A stretch of 64,000 bases of DNA from Rhizobium sp. TH2 (lineage in GTDB: Bacteria > Pseudomonadota > Alphaproteobacteria > Rhizobiales > Rhizobiaceae): positions 3,224,001 through 3,288,000 of the forward strand of contig NZ_CP062231.1 in the NCBI RefSeq assembly GCF_024707525.1, in the 5' to 3' direction. Every line of letters begins with the position of its first letter. Positions within the stretch are counted from its first letter, which is position 1. The translations under genes were made by a program, and so were the position numbers. Under the pieces are notes generated by a model. That model was not told where the DNA came from and did not search any database. It was given only the letters and a program-made list of their open reading frames with translations. This document shows positions 27,080-34,780 of the stretch, in pieces.

Positions 27080-27544
27080 TTAAGCGGCCTGCTTGAGCTC
27101 GTCGGCGATGACAGTGTCGAGGTTGAGGAAGCAGACCATCGAACGCTCGAGCGCCACGATACCGCGGCAGAAGGCGCGCTGGGTTTCCGGAATGATTTCC
27201 GGTGCCGGCTGCAGGTCCTCGTTCTTGATCGTCATCATGTCGGACACCTGCTCGACCAGCAGGCCGACCAGCTTGCCGCCGATATCGGTGACGATGATCG
27301 CGGAACGCTCCGACGGTTCGGTCATCTTCATGCCCAGTCGGCAGGCCATGTCGATAACCGGGATCACCGCGCCGCGCAGGTTGATGAGGCCCAGCACGTA
27401 AGGCGGCGTGTGCGGCATCGGCGTGACCGGCGCCCAGCCGCGGATTTCGCGGATCGCCATGATGTCGATGCAGAACTCCTGGTCGCCGAGGTGGAAGGAG
27501 ACGATTTCGAGCTGCGATGCAGACTGCTTGATGTTCATGCTCAT
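27080..27544 (-). CDS. cheW: Chemotaxis coupling protein CheW
   Basis: 154 residues, a normal CheW with both SH3-like halves: QEFCIDIMAIREIRG, then PYVLGLINLRGAVIPVIDM (the receptor- and kinase-contact motif) and VSDMMTIKNEDLQPAP. It links methyl-accepting receptors to CheA. No che operon surrounds it, so this is a dispersed cheW, as often found in Rhizobiaceae. A TTAAGGATTCGCTAA sequence, close to a CtrA full site, lies about 75 bp upstream (27616-27638 region). Confidence 0.9.
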   Translation of the reverse strand: MSMNIKQSASQLEIVSFHLGDQEFCIDIMAIREIRGWAPVTPMPHTPPYVLGLINLRGAVIPVIDMACRLGMKMTEPSERSAIIVTDIGGKLVGLLVEQVSDMMTIKNEDLQPAPEIIPETQRAFCRGIVALERSMVCFLNLDTVIADELKQAA

Positions 27545-27752
27545 TGGAATTCTTCCCAGATGCTGTCGTTGGTGCCGCGATCGCCCGCAGGTGTCCTGAT
27601 CCTGAAGATTGTCAAATACGCGTTAAGGATTCGCTAAACCTGATTGCGAACTCTTGGAACACAGCCGTAAAACCCGCAAATCATGCGGGCTGAGCCGCCT
27701 AGCTACGTGCAAGACCGAAAGCGCTTTGAAAATCTTGCGGAAAAGGGCTATC

Positions 27753-27923
27753 ATGGTCGTCATGCAAACGCTTCCGCAACAACCCCGGCCTCCTCGCCTC
27801 GCGGCAATCGCGTTTCTCGCGGCGCTGACTGCGGGTCTTGTTGCCGCCCTCGCGGGCTGGAGCATGTTCGGGACGTCGATCCTCTTCACCTATGCCGAAA
27901 GCGGCCTCGCCTGGTGCTTCTGA
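27753..27923 (+). CDS. Small one-span membrane protein
   Basis: 56 residues: a Pro-rich head (QTLPQQPRPPRL), one hydrophobic helix (AAIAFLAALTAGLVAALAGW), and a tail with FTYAESGLAWCF at the very end. Short proteins of this layout recur in Rhizobiales with no known function. The start at 27753 has an AAAGGG site; the ATG at 27762 is an alternative. It precedes the SCO1 gene by 130 bp on the same strand. Confidence 0.5.
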   Translation: MVVMQTLPQQPRPPRLAAIAFLAALTAGLVAALAGWSMFGTSILFTYAESGLAWCF

Positions 27924-28053
27924 CGCGCGAGTGATATCCCGGCGGATTGTCGCATCCGGCCCCGCACACGCCATTTTGATCTCGCGGGCATTTGCCTGAT
28001 ATGCGGGCCGCATGTAAGAGGTCGGTCCGACCGGTGAACCGAGACCCCTTGTT

Positions 28054-28665
28054 ATGAGAACTTTCCGCATCGTCATATCGATACTGGCCGTCATCATGGC
28101 GGCCTTGTTTTTCTGGCTCTGGACTACCGTCGGCAATCAATCGACGCTGATCGCCGAAAAGCCATGGGGCGTGCCCTTCACTCTGACCAGCCAGGGTGGC
28201 CAGCCGATCACGGAAAAGGCCTTCCAGAACGGCAAGCCGACAGCACTGTTCTTCGGTTTCACCAACTGCCCCGAGATCTGCCCGACCACGGTCTATGAAC
28301 TCACCGGCTGGATGAAGGAAGTCGATCCCGACAAGTCGAAGATGCAGGCCTACTTCATCTCGATCGATCCCCGGCGCGACACGCCCGACGTGCTCAACAA
28401 ATACCTTTCCAACGCGACCGACCGAATCACCGGAATTTCCGGCGATCCGGAGAAGGTCGAGGCCATGGCCCGCGGCTTCAAGGTCTCGTTCCAGAAAGTG
28501 CCCACCGATGCCAAGAATCCGGATGGACCGGAATATACGATGAACCATTCCGCGTCCGTGTTTCTGCTTGACGGAGAGGGCCGCTTCATCGGCACGATCG
28601 ATTACAAGGAAAGCCCAGATGTCGCGGTCCAGAAGCTCAAGAACCTGATAGCGAGATCCTCGTGA
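28054..28665 (+). CDS. SCO1/SenC copper-binding thioredoxin-fold protein
   Basis: 203 residues: an N-terminal membrane anchor (about 5-25), then a thioredoxin fold with the copper site CPEIC (Cys72, Cys76) and a late His in YTMNHSASVFLLD. SCO proteins help assemble the CuA centre of cytochrome oxidase in the periplasm. Its stop codon overlaps the GTG start of prmA by 4 bp, so the two are co-translated. Confidence 0.9.
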   Translation: MRTFRIVISILAVIMAALFFWLWTTVGNQSTLIAEKPWGVPFTLTSQGGQPITEKAFQNGKPTALFFGFTNCPEICPTTVYELTGWMKEVDPDKSKMQAYFISIDPRRDTPDVLNKYLSNATDRITGISGDPEKVEAMARGFKVSFQKVPTDAKNPDGPEYTMNHSASVFLLDGEGRFIGTIDYKESPDVAVQKLKNLIARSS

Positions 28666-29537
28666 GTGAAATCCGCCTCTTCGTCTCGACCACCGAAGCC
28701 ATGGCCGAACAAGTGATGCACGCGTTGTCGGATCTCTTCGGCGAAGAGGACTACGCGATCGCCACGCAGGAGATCGACGAATCCAAGGGCATCTGGGAGG
28801 CCTCGATCTACGGCCCCGCGGAACAGGAACCGGAAATCGCCGGCCGCTTCGGCGGCCTGGTCGAGAAAAGCTTCCCTGCGCTCAAGATCGAGCGGGAGGT
28901 CCTGCCCGATATCGACTGGATCGCCAAGTCGCTGGAAGGGCTGAAGCCCGTCCGCGCGGGCCGGTTTCTCGTTCATGGCAGCCATGACCGCGACAAGGTT
29001 CGCCCGAACGATATCGGCATACTCATCGAGGCCGGCCAGGCCTTCGGCACCGGTCATCACGGTACGACAGCCGGCTGCCTCAACATGATCGGCGATGTGC
29101 TGAAGTCGCGTAGAGTCAGCAACGCGCTTGATCTTGGGACAGGTTCCGGCGTGCTCGCCATCGCCACCCGGCTGATGTCGAGAATTCCCGTCGTCGCCAC
29201 CGATATCGATCCGGTCGCCACGCGCGTCGCCACTCAGAATGCCCGCATCAACGGCGTGACCGATGGCGTCCATCTCGCCACCGCGCCGGGCTTTCACCAC
29301 GCGATCTTCCGCGAGCATGGGCCGTTCGACCTGATCATCGCCAACATCCTGGCGCGTCCGCTGATGAAACTGGCGCCCGATCTCGTTCGCCACCTCTCGG
29401 ACGAGGGCACGGTGATCCTGTCCGGCATTCTCGCGGGGCAGCGCTGGAAGGTCATATCGGCCTACAACGGCGCCGGCTTGAAGCACCGCCGCACGACCTG
29501 GATGAACGGCTGGGTGACGATCGAACTGGTGCGGTAA
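28662..29537 (+). CDS. prmA: Ribosomal protein L11 methyltransferase
   Basis: 291 residues. SAM motif I DLGTGSGVLAIATRL, the GTGHHGTT substrate segment and the motif IV NILARPLMKLAP are all present. PrmA trimethylates L11 in the cytosol. The start is GTG at 28662, overlapping the SCO1 stop (GTGA). Its stop at 29537 is immediately followed by the end of the convergent parE remnant. Confidence 0.92.
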   Translation: MSEIRLFVSTTEAMAEQVMHALSDLFGEEDYAIATQEIDESKGIWEASIYGPAEQEPEIAGRFGGLVEKSFPALKIEREVLPDIDWIAKSLEGLKPVRAGRFLVHGSHDRDKVRPNDIGILIEAGQAFGTGHHGTTAGCLNMIGDVLKSRRVSNALDLGTGSGVLAIATRLMSRIPVVATDIDPVATRVATQNARINGVTDGVHLATAPGFHHAIFREHGPFDLIIANILARPLMKLAPDLVRHLSDEGTVILSGILAGQRWKVISAYNGAGLKHRRTTWMNGWVTIELVR

Positions 29538-29690
29538 TCAATCGTGCTTCGGCCTGTAGAGAGATCTGAGAAGCCGTTCGTAGTCACGACCGCCGTAGAA
29601 GAGCGAGCTCTTCTCACGATCGCGTATATATTTGTAGAGAGCTTCGAGATCGGCGATCGCCTTCTTGCGGAAGACAACCTTGTAAATCAT
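29538..29690 (-). pseudogene. parE: ParE-type toxin with internal deletion
   Basis: The 50-residue product starts as a normal ParE (MIYKVVFRKKAIADLEALYK) and ends as one (LFYGGRDYERLLRSL), but the roughly 40 residues between, which should hold the core sheet and the Arg-containing turn, are missing in frame. Normal ParE is about 95 residues. The start overlaps the parD stop (ATGA), the usual arrangement. The deletion should abolish gyrase poisoning; binding to ParD through the N-terminal helices might survive. Confidence 0.65.
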
Positions 29691-29953
29691 GCGGGCTTTT
29701 CGCCTGTGTCACGCGTATAGAACTCGTGCACTCCCCGCATCGCGACTTCGATGGGAATATCATCCGAGCCGTCATCGAAAGGCTCGTTGATGCTTGCCTT
29801 CAACGCTTCGAATTCGTCGGCGCCGATCTCCTCGAACCCGGCGAGCAACGTCAATCCCGCCTCGATCACATCAGCGGCGCTGGCATAGCGGCCAGAATCC
29901 ATCTGCTGTTTGATGATCTCTTCGAAGTGCTCACTCAGCTTTATCTCACCCAT
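29687..29953 (-). CDS. parD: ParD-family antitoxin (type II)
   Basis: 88 residues. The N-terminal ribbon-helix-helix (EIKLSEHFEEIIKQQMDSGRYASAADVIEAGLTLL, residues 3-37) is the DNA-binding ParD/CopG fold; the acidic C-terminus (NEPFDDGSDDIPIE) is the toxin-binding arm. It normally neutralises ParE and represses its own promoter. Here the adjacent parE is internally deleted, so the antitoxin may be a survivor of the module or may serve another ParE elsewhere in the genome. Confidence 0.85.
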   Translation of the reverse strand: MGEIKLSEHFEEIIKQQMDSGRYASAADVIEAGLTLLAGFEEIGADEFEALKASINEPFDDGSDDIPIEVAMRGVHEFYTRDTGEKPA

Positions 29954-30004
29954 GATCGAACCTCCATCGACATAGAAATAACAACTGATGGAAAAATCAC
30001 AAAT

Positions 30005-30042
30005 AAAAAAGGCGGCGCCGGGAGGAGGATGGCGCCGCCTTT
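30005..30042 (-). terminator. Terminator of the anti-SD sRNA
   Basis: A perfect 12-bp stem (AAAGGCGGCGCC/GGCGCCGCCTTT, 30008-30042) on the minus strand is followed by TTTTTT. Its 11-nt loop contains CCTCCTCCC, so the terminator hairpin doubles as the third regulatory loop. Confidence 0.85.
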
Positions 30043-30165
30043 GATCAGCAAGGCTGACCGGTCCTCAAAGAGCTGGGAGGAGGAGTGCTCTTCAAGGACG
30101 ATATCATGTTTCAGATCCCGATGGCTGGGAGGAGGAGTGCCGATCGCGACCTATGCGAAACATGA
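30005..30165 (-). ncRNA. sRNA with three anti-Shine-Dalgarno loops (alpha-r14/NfeR1-like)
   Basis: Read on the minus strand, the motif CCTCCTCCC occurs three times in the loops of successive hairpins (complements at 30127-30135, 30075-30083 and 30020-30028). The first hairpin is closed by CATGTTTC/GAAACATG arms, the second by AAGAGC/GCTCTT, the third is the terminator itself. This is the architecture described for the rhizobial alpha-r14 family (NfeR1 in Sinorhizobium), whose loops bind ribosome binding sites of many transporter mRNAs. The 5' end is estimated. The rest of the 480-bp gap (30166-30433) shows nothing else. Confidence 0.75.
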
Positions 30166-30433
30166 AACTTTCATTCTCTGGCGATCCGATCTCTCGTTCG
30201 CCGTTGGTATTCTAAATAGGTCAACGGACCTGACTTAACCAGCGGAATGTCAGCATGGGAGCTATGCACCAGATGCATGATTTTACCAGTTGGTCAATTT
30301 CTCGCCACTTGAGATAATAATTGGGCAGAAATCATTCAAGGCCGCCTGCCTCGCGGCGCCCGGATATTGTTATTTTGCATTGCAATATGTAAGAGTCGCT
30401 TCGATTGCTGTCCGGGAGGAGCGAGGAGGACGA

Positions 30434-31297
30434 ATGCAAATCATTTCAACGGTTTCGGGCCTGCGCGCAGCGCTCGCTCCGGCGAAGCGCGCCGGCCTGA
30501 AGGTCGGGCTCGTACCGACAATGGGCTATCTGCATGAGGGCCACATGACGCTGGTGGCCCGCGCACGAGCCGAAAACGATATCGTCGTCACCTCCATCTT
30601 CGTCAATCCCCTGCAGTTCGGCGCCAACGAGGATCTCGCCAAGTATCCTCGCGACCTCGCGCGCGACAGTGCGATGTTGGAAAAGGGCGGCGTGGATTTC
30701 ATCTTCGCGCCTGATGTCGAGGATATGTATCCGCACAAGATCGAAACCGTCGTCGATATTCCCTCGCTCGGGCGGCAGCTCGAGGGTGAGGTCCGGCCCG
30801 GCCATTTCGCGGGCGTTTGCACCGTTGTGACCAAGCTGTTCAACATCGTCGGTGCCGAGCGCGCCTATTTCGGCGAGAAGGACTACCAGCAGCTCCAGAT
30901 CATCCGGCGGATGGCGGAGGATCTCAACCAGCCGGTCGAGGTGGTCGGCGTGCCGACGGTACGCGATCACGACGGCCTCGCCCTCTCCTCCCGTAATGTC
31001 TATCTGACCTCCGACGAACGCCGAGCCGCGGCTATCGTGCCCAAGGCGCTGGACGAAGCTCAGCGCCTGATCGACGCCGGTCTGCGCGATCCCGCGCAGC
31101 TGGAAGCGCGGGTCACTGATTTCATCGCGTCGGAGCCCCTCGCCCGGCCCGAGGTCGTGGCGCTGCGCGATCCGCGCACGCTCGCGCCGCTGGAAACGAT
31201 AAAGCCCGGCGCATTGCTGCTGCTTTTTGTCCGCTTCGGGACAACCAAGCTTCTTGATAACCGCATACTGACTGTCCACATGCGCCAGACGGCTTGA
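30434..31297 (+). CDS. panC: Pantothenate synthetase
   Basis: 287 residues. The nucleotidyltransferase-type site [10 protein letters not shown] (residues 28-37), [20 protein letters not shown] and the LSSRN motif are all present. It joins pantoate to beta-alanine with ATP in coenzyme A synthesis. The ATG at 30434 has a GGAGCGAGGAGG site; upstream in-frame starts lack conservation. panB follows 33 bp downstream, forming a pan operon. Confidence 0.95.
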   Translation: MQIISTVSGLRAALAPAKRAGLKVGLVPTMGYLHEGHMTLVARARAENDIVVTSIFVNPLQFGANEDLAKYPRDLARDSAMLEKGGVDFIFAPDVEDMYPHKIETVVDIPSLGRQLEGEVRPGHFAGVCTVVTKLFNIVGAERAYFGEKDYQQLQIIRRMAEDLNQPVEVVGVPTVRDHDGLALSSRNVYLTSDERRAAAIVPKALDEAQRLIDAGLRDPAQLEARVTDFIASEPLARPEVVALRDPRTLAPLETIKPGALLLLFVRFGTTKLLDNRILTVHMRQTA

Positions 31298-31330
31298 AAG
31301 CGCGTCAGACGTCTAGAATCGGAGAATGCC

Positions 31331-32161
31331 ATGAGTGCCCAAACCAACATCAAGCGCCGGACCGCGGCTTCGATTCAGGCGTTGAAGGGCGAACGCCCGG
31401 TCGTCTGTCTCACGGCTTACACCGCGCCGATCGCCAAGCTGCTCGACCCGCATTGCGACCTGCTGCTCGTCGGCGACAGCATGGGCGTGGTTATCTACGG
31501 CTTCGAATCGAGCGTCTACGTGACGATGGAAATGATGATCGCCCATGGGCAGGCGGTGATGCGCGGAACGAAAGAGGCCTGCGTCGTGGTCGACATGCCC
31601 TTCGGCTCCTACCAGGAATCCAAGGAACAGGCCTTCCACAGTGCGGCGCGGATCATGAAGGAATCGGGCTGTTCCGCGATCAAGCTCGAGGGCGGCGAGG
31701 AAATGGCTGAAACCGTGCATTTCCTCAGCCAACGCGGCATTCCTGTCATGGGCCATGTCGGGCTGATGCCGCAGCAGGTCAATGCGACCGGCGGCTACCG
31801 TTCACTGGGCCGCTCGGATGAGGAAGCGGCCAAGATCCGCCGCGACGCGAAGGCAATCGACGATGCCGGCGCCTTCTCCATCGTCATCGAAGGCACGATC
31901 GAGCCCCTGGCGCGCGAAATCTCCGCCGGCATCAAGGCCGTTACCATCGGCATCGGCGCATCCGCCGCCTGCGATGGACAGGTGCTGGTGACAGACGACA
32001 TGCTCGGCATCTTCACCGATTTCAAGCCGCGCTTCGTCAAGCATTTTGCCAATCTGGCGCCGCAGATTTCCAAGGCTGCCGAGGATTATGCCGCCGAGGT
32101 CAATGCCCGGACCTTCCCGGCGGACGAGCACACCTACCAGATGAAGCGGCAGAAGCTCTGA
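31331..32161 (+). CDS. panB: 3-methyl-2-oxobutanoate hydroxymethyltransferase
   Basis: 276 residues, full length. [13 protein letters not shown] carries the metal-binding Asp, VVDMPFGSY the second, and [18 protein letters not shown] the Lys/Gln substrate loop. It makes ketopantoate, two steps before PanC's reaction. Second gene of the panCB operon; convergent with the RTX gene that ends 28 bp away. Confidence 0.95.
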   Translation: MSAQTNIKRRTAASIQALKGERPVVCLTAYTAPIAKLLDPHCDLLLVGDSMGVVIYGFESSVYVTMEMMIAHGQAVMRGTKEACVVVDMPFGSYQESKEQAFHSAARIMKESGCSAIKLEGGEEMAETVHFLSQRGIPVMGHVGLMPQQVNATGGYRSLGRSDEEAAKIRRDAKAIDDAGAFSIVIEGTIEPLAREISAGIKAVTIGIGASAACDGQVLVTDDMLGIFTDFKPRFVKHFANLAPQISKAAEDYAAEVNARTFPADEHTYQMKRQKL

Positions 32162-32188
32162 GCGACCGCCGTCACCCCACGCCGACTA

Positions 32189-33457
32189 TCAGACGAACAG
32201 AAAATCCTTCGCGTCGAGTTCGGTGAGCGCGCTGCCTTGAATGACCAGTCGGTCGTGATGACCGGTTTCGATGATGACATTTCCACCGGTTTCGCGCATC
32301 AGCGGCTTGAGGTTATCGAAATCATCGATGCCATTGATGTCGATCTGGATCAGATCCTCGCCGTCGGTGAAATCCGTGATCCGATCGACACCGGAACCGG
32401 TGAAGCCGAACGTATCGATGCCGGCGCCGCCCGTCAGCCAATCGTTGCCGCCGAGACCCAGCAGCAGATCGTTGCCGCCGAGGCCCGAAAGGCGGTTGCG
32501 CCCGGAATTGCCATAGATCGCATTGTCGCCGTCATTGCCCGTGCCGTTGATCCACGCGCCGCCATCGAGGATGAGCTGCTCGAAATTCGCGTCCAGCACA
32601 AAGCTGACGGTGGCATGCACGTAATCGGTGCCTTCTCCGGCGTTCTCGTGGAGATCAAGGCTGCGGCTATCGACGATATAGGTGTCATCGCCGCGCCCGC
32701 CATTGATGGCGCCCTTGACCCAGCCGCCGTCATTGACGAACACATCCGCGCCGTCGCCAAGATGAACCTCGCCAATGATGTCACCCTTGTTGGTCACAAC
32801 ATCGTCGCCGAAATTGGCGAAGATGGCGATATCGCCCTGGATAAGGCCCTTGTTGGTCAGCCACTGCACGTCGCCGGCGGATGAATTGAGGAAGACCGCG
32901 GCCCAGTTGCCATCGGCCTGGAACACTTCGCCCTTGTTGAGCATACCACTGTCATCGCCCTTGAGCTCGACGCTCCAGCCGTGCTCTCCCTGGATGAAGC
33001 CGTCGCGCCCATTGATCACGGTCGCGTCTTCTCCGGTCACGAAGATGCCGGAATGCGCACCTGTTATGATGCCCGTATTGCTGATGAAAGCGTTGTCGCC
33101 CCTGCCGGCTACGCCGAATTCGCCTGCGATCTTGCCGTGATTGACCAGAGTGAACCGATCCGCATTGAATGCGACGCCGGTCTCCAAGCCGAAAATGTTG
33201 CCGGTGCCACCCACGACCATCACATTGTCCGGCGAGAGCGCTTCCTGTCCGGCCCGACCGATCAGCACGCCATCGCCGTGAAGGCCGTTGACTAGGCCAT
33301 CGATGATAAATGTCCGGTCGAGCGCCGGGGTTGACGCATCAATTGCCGTCACGTCGACAGTGATGTCCGCACGCTTCTTGACGATCCAGGTATCTCCGGC
33401 GGTCGAGGCGACGATCACCTGATCCCGGTATCCACTGAAAGAAAATGTATCGTTCAT
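32189..33457 (-). CDS. RTX-type calcium-binding protein with autotransporter-like repeat region
   Basis: 422 residues. Residues 60-260 are a repetitive beta-helix-like region with alternating 'NKG/NTGIITG' turns (LVNHGKIAGEFGV, ISNTGIITGAHSG, LNKGEVFQAD, VTNKGDIIGEV). RTX nonapeptides then appear (GGRGDDTYIV; SGLGGNDLLLGLGGNDWLTGGAGID) before a C-terminal domain ending LTELDAKDFLFV, the kind of tail recognised by type I secretion. The start at 33457 has GGGAGGA six bases upstream; a longer reading adds eight residues. Role unknown; third RTX protein in the window. Confidence 0.85.
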   Translation of the reverse strand: MNDTFSFSGYRDQVIVASTAGDTWIVKKRADITVDVTAIDASTPALDRTFIIDGLVNGLHGDGVLIGRAGQEALSPDNVMVVGGTGNIFGLETGVAFNADRFTLVNHGKIAGEFGVAGRGDNAFISNTGIITGAHSGIFVTGEDATVINGRDGFIQGEHGWSVELKGDDSGMLNKGEVFQADGNWAAVFLNSSAGDVQWLTNKGLIQGDIAIFANFGDDVVTNKGDIIGEVHLGDGADVFVNDGGWVKGAINGGRGDDTYIVDSRSLDLHENAGEGTDYVHATVSFVLDANFEQLILDGGAWINGTGNDGDNAIYGNSGRNRLSGLGGNDLLLGLGGNDWLTGGAGIDTFGFTGSGVDRITDFTDGEDLIQIDINGIDDFDNLKPLMRETGGNVIIETGHHDRLVIQGSALTELDAKDFLFV

Positions 33458-33480
33458 ATCAGGTCCTCCCGTTCGAGACA

Positions 33481-33588
33481 TTAGAGCGCCGTGCGTCCAA
33501 TTGGACGCACAAAGGACGCTCTAACACTTTGAATCTACGCATCGTGCTTTCCGAAAATCGATTTCGATTTTCGGGCCGATGCGCTAGA
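33481..33588. repeat. RIME-like palindromic intergenic repeat
   Basis: Two adjoining palindromes: TTAGAGCG...CGCTCTAA (33481-33524) enclosing the perfect 20-mer GTGCGTCCAATTGGACGCAC, and GCATCG...CGATGC (33539-33582) enclosing the perfect 24-bp palindrome of CCGAAAATCGA arms (33551-33574). Such two-part palindromes are the form of rhizobial intergenic mosaic elements. It fills the 310-bp gap between the divergent RTX and azlC starts; the rest is AT-rich and should hold their promoters. Confidence 0.7.
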
Positions 33589-33767
33589 CATCGCATTATG
33601 CAATCTGCGGATGATTTATCATCGATCGGAGGCCCTCGCTTCTTAATCGAAAATTTACCTTAACGTCTCCAAGTTGATCTATCAGCGTAATTGATCACTC
33701 ATTCAAAAAAACGCGGTTGTGTGATCGGCGGTTTTTGCTACGTTCCCGGAAAATCCAGGAACTCCCG

Positions 33768-34481
33768 ATGAACCGCGAAGAAATCTGGGCCGGCATGCGC
33801 GCGGCCGTGCCAACGCTGTTGTCTTCCCTGCCCTTTGGCGTGTTGCTAGGCGCGGTGTCGGCCAATATGGGCCTGTCACTGGCCGAGATCGTGATGATGA
33901 ACATGACGATCTATGCCGGCGCAAGCCAGCTTGTCGGGCTCGAACTGTTCAAGCACAACGTCGCGCCGTGGCTGGTCGTGGCCTCGATCTTTGCCGTCAA
34001 TTTCCGCCATATCCTCTATTCGGCGGCCATCACCAAGCACATCGATCATTTCTCGTTCGGTCAGAAGGCCCTCGCCTTCTTCCTGCTCGTTGATCCGCAA
34101 TTTGCCGAAAGCGTCAAGCGCTCGGAGAGCGGCAAGACGCTGACCATGACCTGGTACCTGGCCTTCGGCCTGACCTTCTACGCCGTCTGGCAGATCACCT
34201 GTATTCTGGGCGCGGTCTTCGGCAAACTGGTCGGCGATCCCCGGGCGCTCGGTCTCGACGTGCTGCTCACCGTCTATTTCCTCGGCCTGGTGCTTGGCTT
34301 CCGCGCCAAGGACAAATGGCTGCCGACGGTGATTGCAAGTGCGGTCGCATCGACCGCGGCCTGGCATTTCGTCGGTTCGCCCTGGCATGTCTCGATCGGC
34401 GCGCTCGCCGGCATCGTGGTGGCCGCTGGCCTGCCGCTTGGCCCCGCTCCGGAACCGTTGCCCAGCCCGGAGGCCGCATGA
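33768..34481 (+). CDS. azlC: AzlC-family branched-chain amino acid exporter, large subunit
   Basis: 237 residues with seven or so membrane segments. Family motifs: LPFGVLLGAVSANMGLS, MTIYAGASQLVGLEL, FAVNFRHILYSAAI. AzlC and AzlD form an inner-membrane exporter for branched-chain amino acids and analogues. The ATG at 33768 follows CAGGAACTCCCG. Its stop overlaps the azlD start (ATGA). Confidence 0.9.
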   Translation: MNREEIWAGMRAAVPTLLSSLPFGVLLGAVSANMGLSLAEIVMMNMTIYAGASQLVGLELFKHNVAPWLVVASIFAVNFRHILYSAAITKHIDHFSFGQKALAFFLLVDPQFAESVKRSESGKTLTMTWYLAFGLTFYAVWQITCILGAVFGKLVGDPRALGLDVLLTVYFLGLVLGFRAKDKWLPTVIASAVASTAAWHFVGSPWHVSIGALAGIVVAAGLPLGPAPEPLPSPEAA

Positions 34482-34780
34482 TGGATATCACCTTCACGCT
34501 CACCATTCTCGCGGCAGCGCTCGCCACCTATGCGACGCGCACCGCTGGCTACGTGCTGATCAAATCGATGGACACGATACCGCCGCGCATGGAGGCTGCG
34601 CTCAATGCCGTGCCCGCAGCGGTGCTGGCGGCACTGGTGGCACCGTCATTCGTTTATGGCGGCATCGACGTCACACTGACCATGATCGTGGCACTGCTGA
34701 TCGGCCTGCGCGCACCCTCGCTCGTCATGCTCGGCTGCGCCTGGGCTTTCGTTGTGGCGTTCAGGCATTTCGTGATGTGA
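34478..34780 (+). CDS. azlD: AzlD-family branched-chain amino acid exporter, small subunit
   Basis: 100 residues, three or four membrane helices; TYATRTAGYVL and the AALNAVPAAVLAALVAP segment are typical of AzlD. The start overlaps the azlC stop by 4 bp, so the subunits are coupled. Its stop directly abuts the stop of the convergent aminopeptidase gene with no gap. Confidence 0.88.
   Translation: MMDITFTLTILAAALATYATRTAGYVLIKSMDTIPPRMEAALNAVPAAVLAALVAPSFVYGGIDVTLTMIVALLIGLRAPSLVMLGCAWAFVVAFRHFVM

Noticed and set aside
30008..30042. Terminator of an unseen plus-strand gene
   Set aside because: The T-run is on the minus strand, where it closes the anti-SD sRNA; no plus-strand gene ends here.
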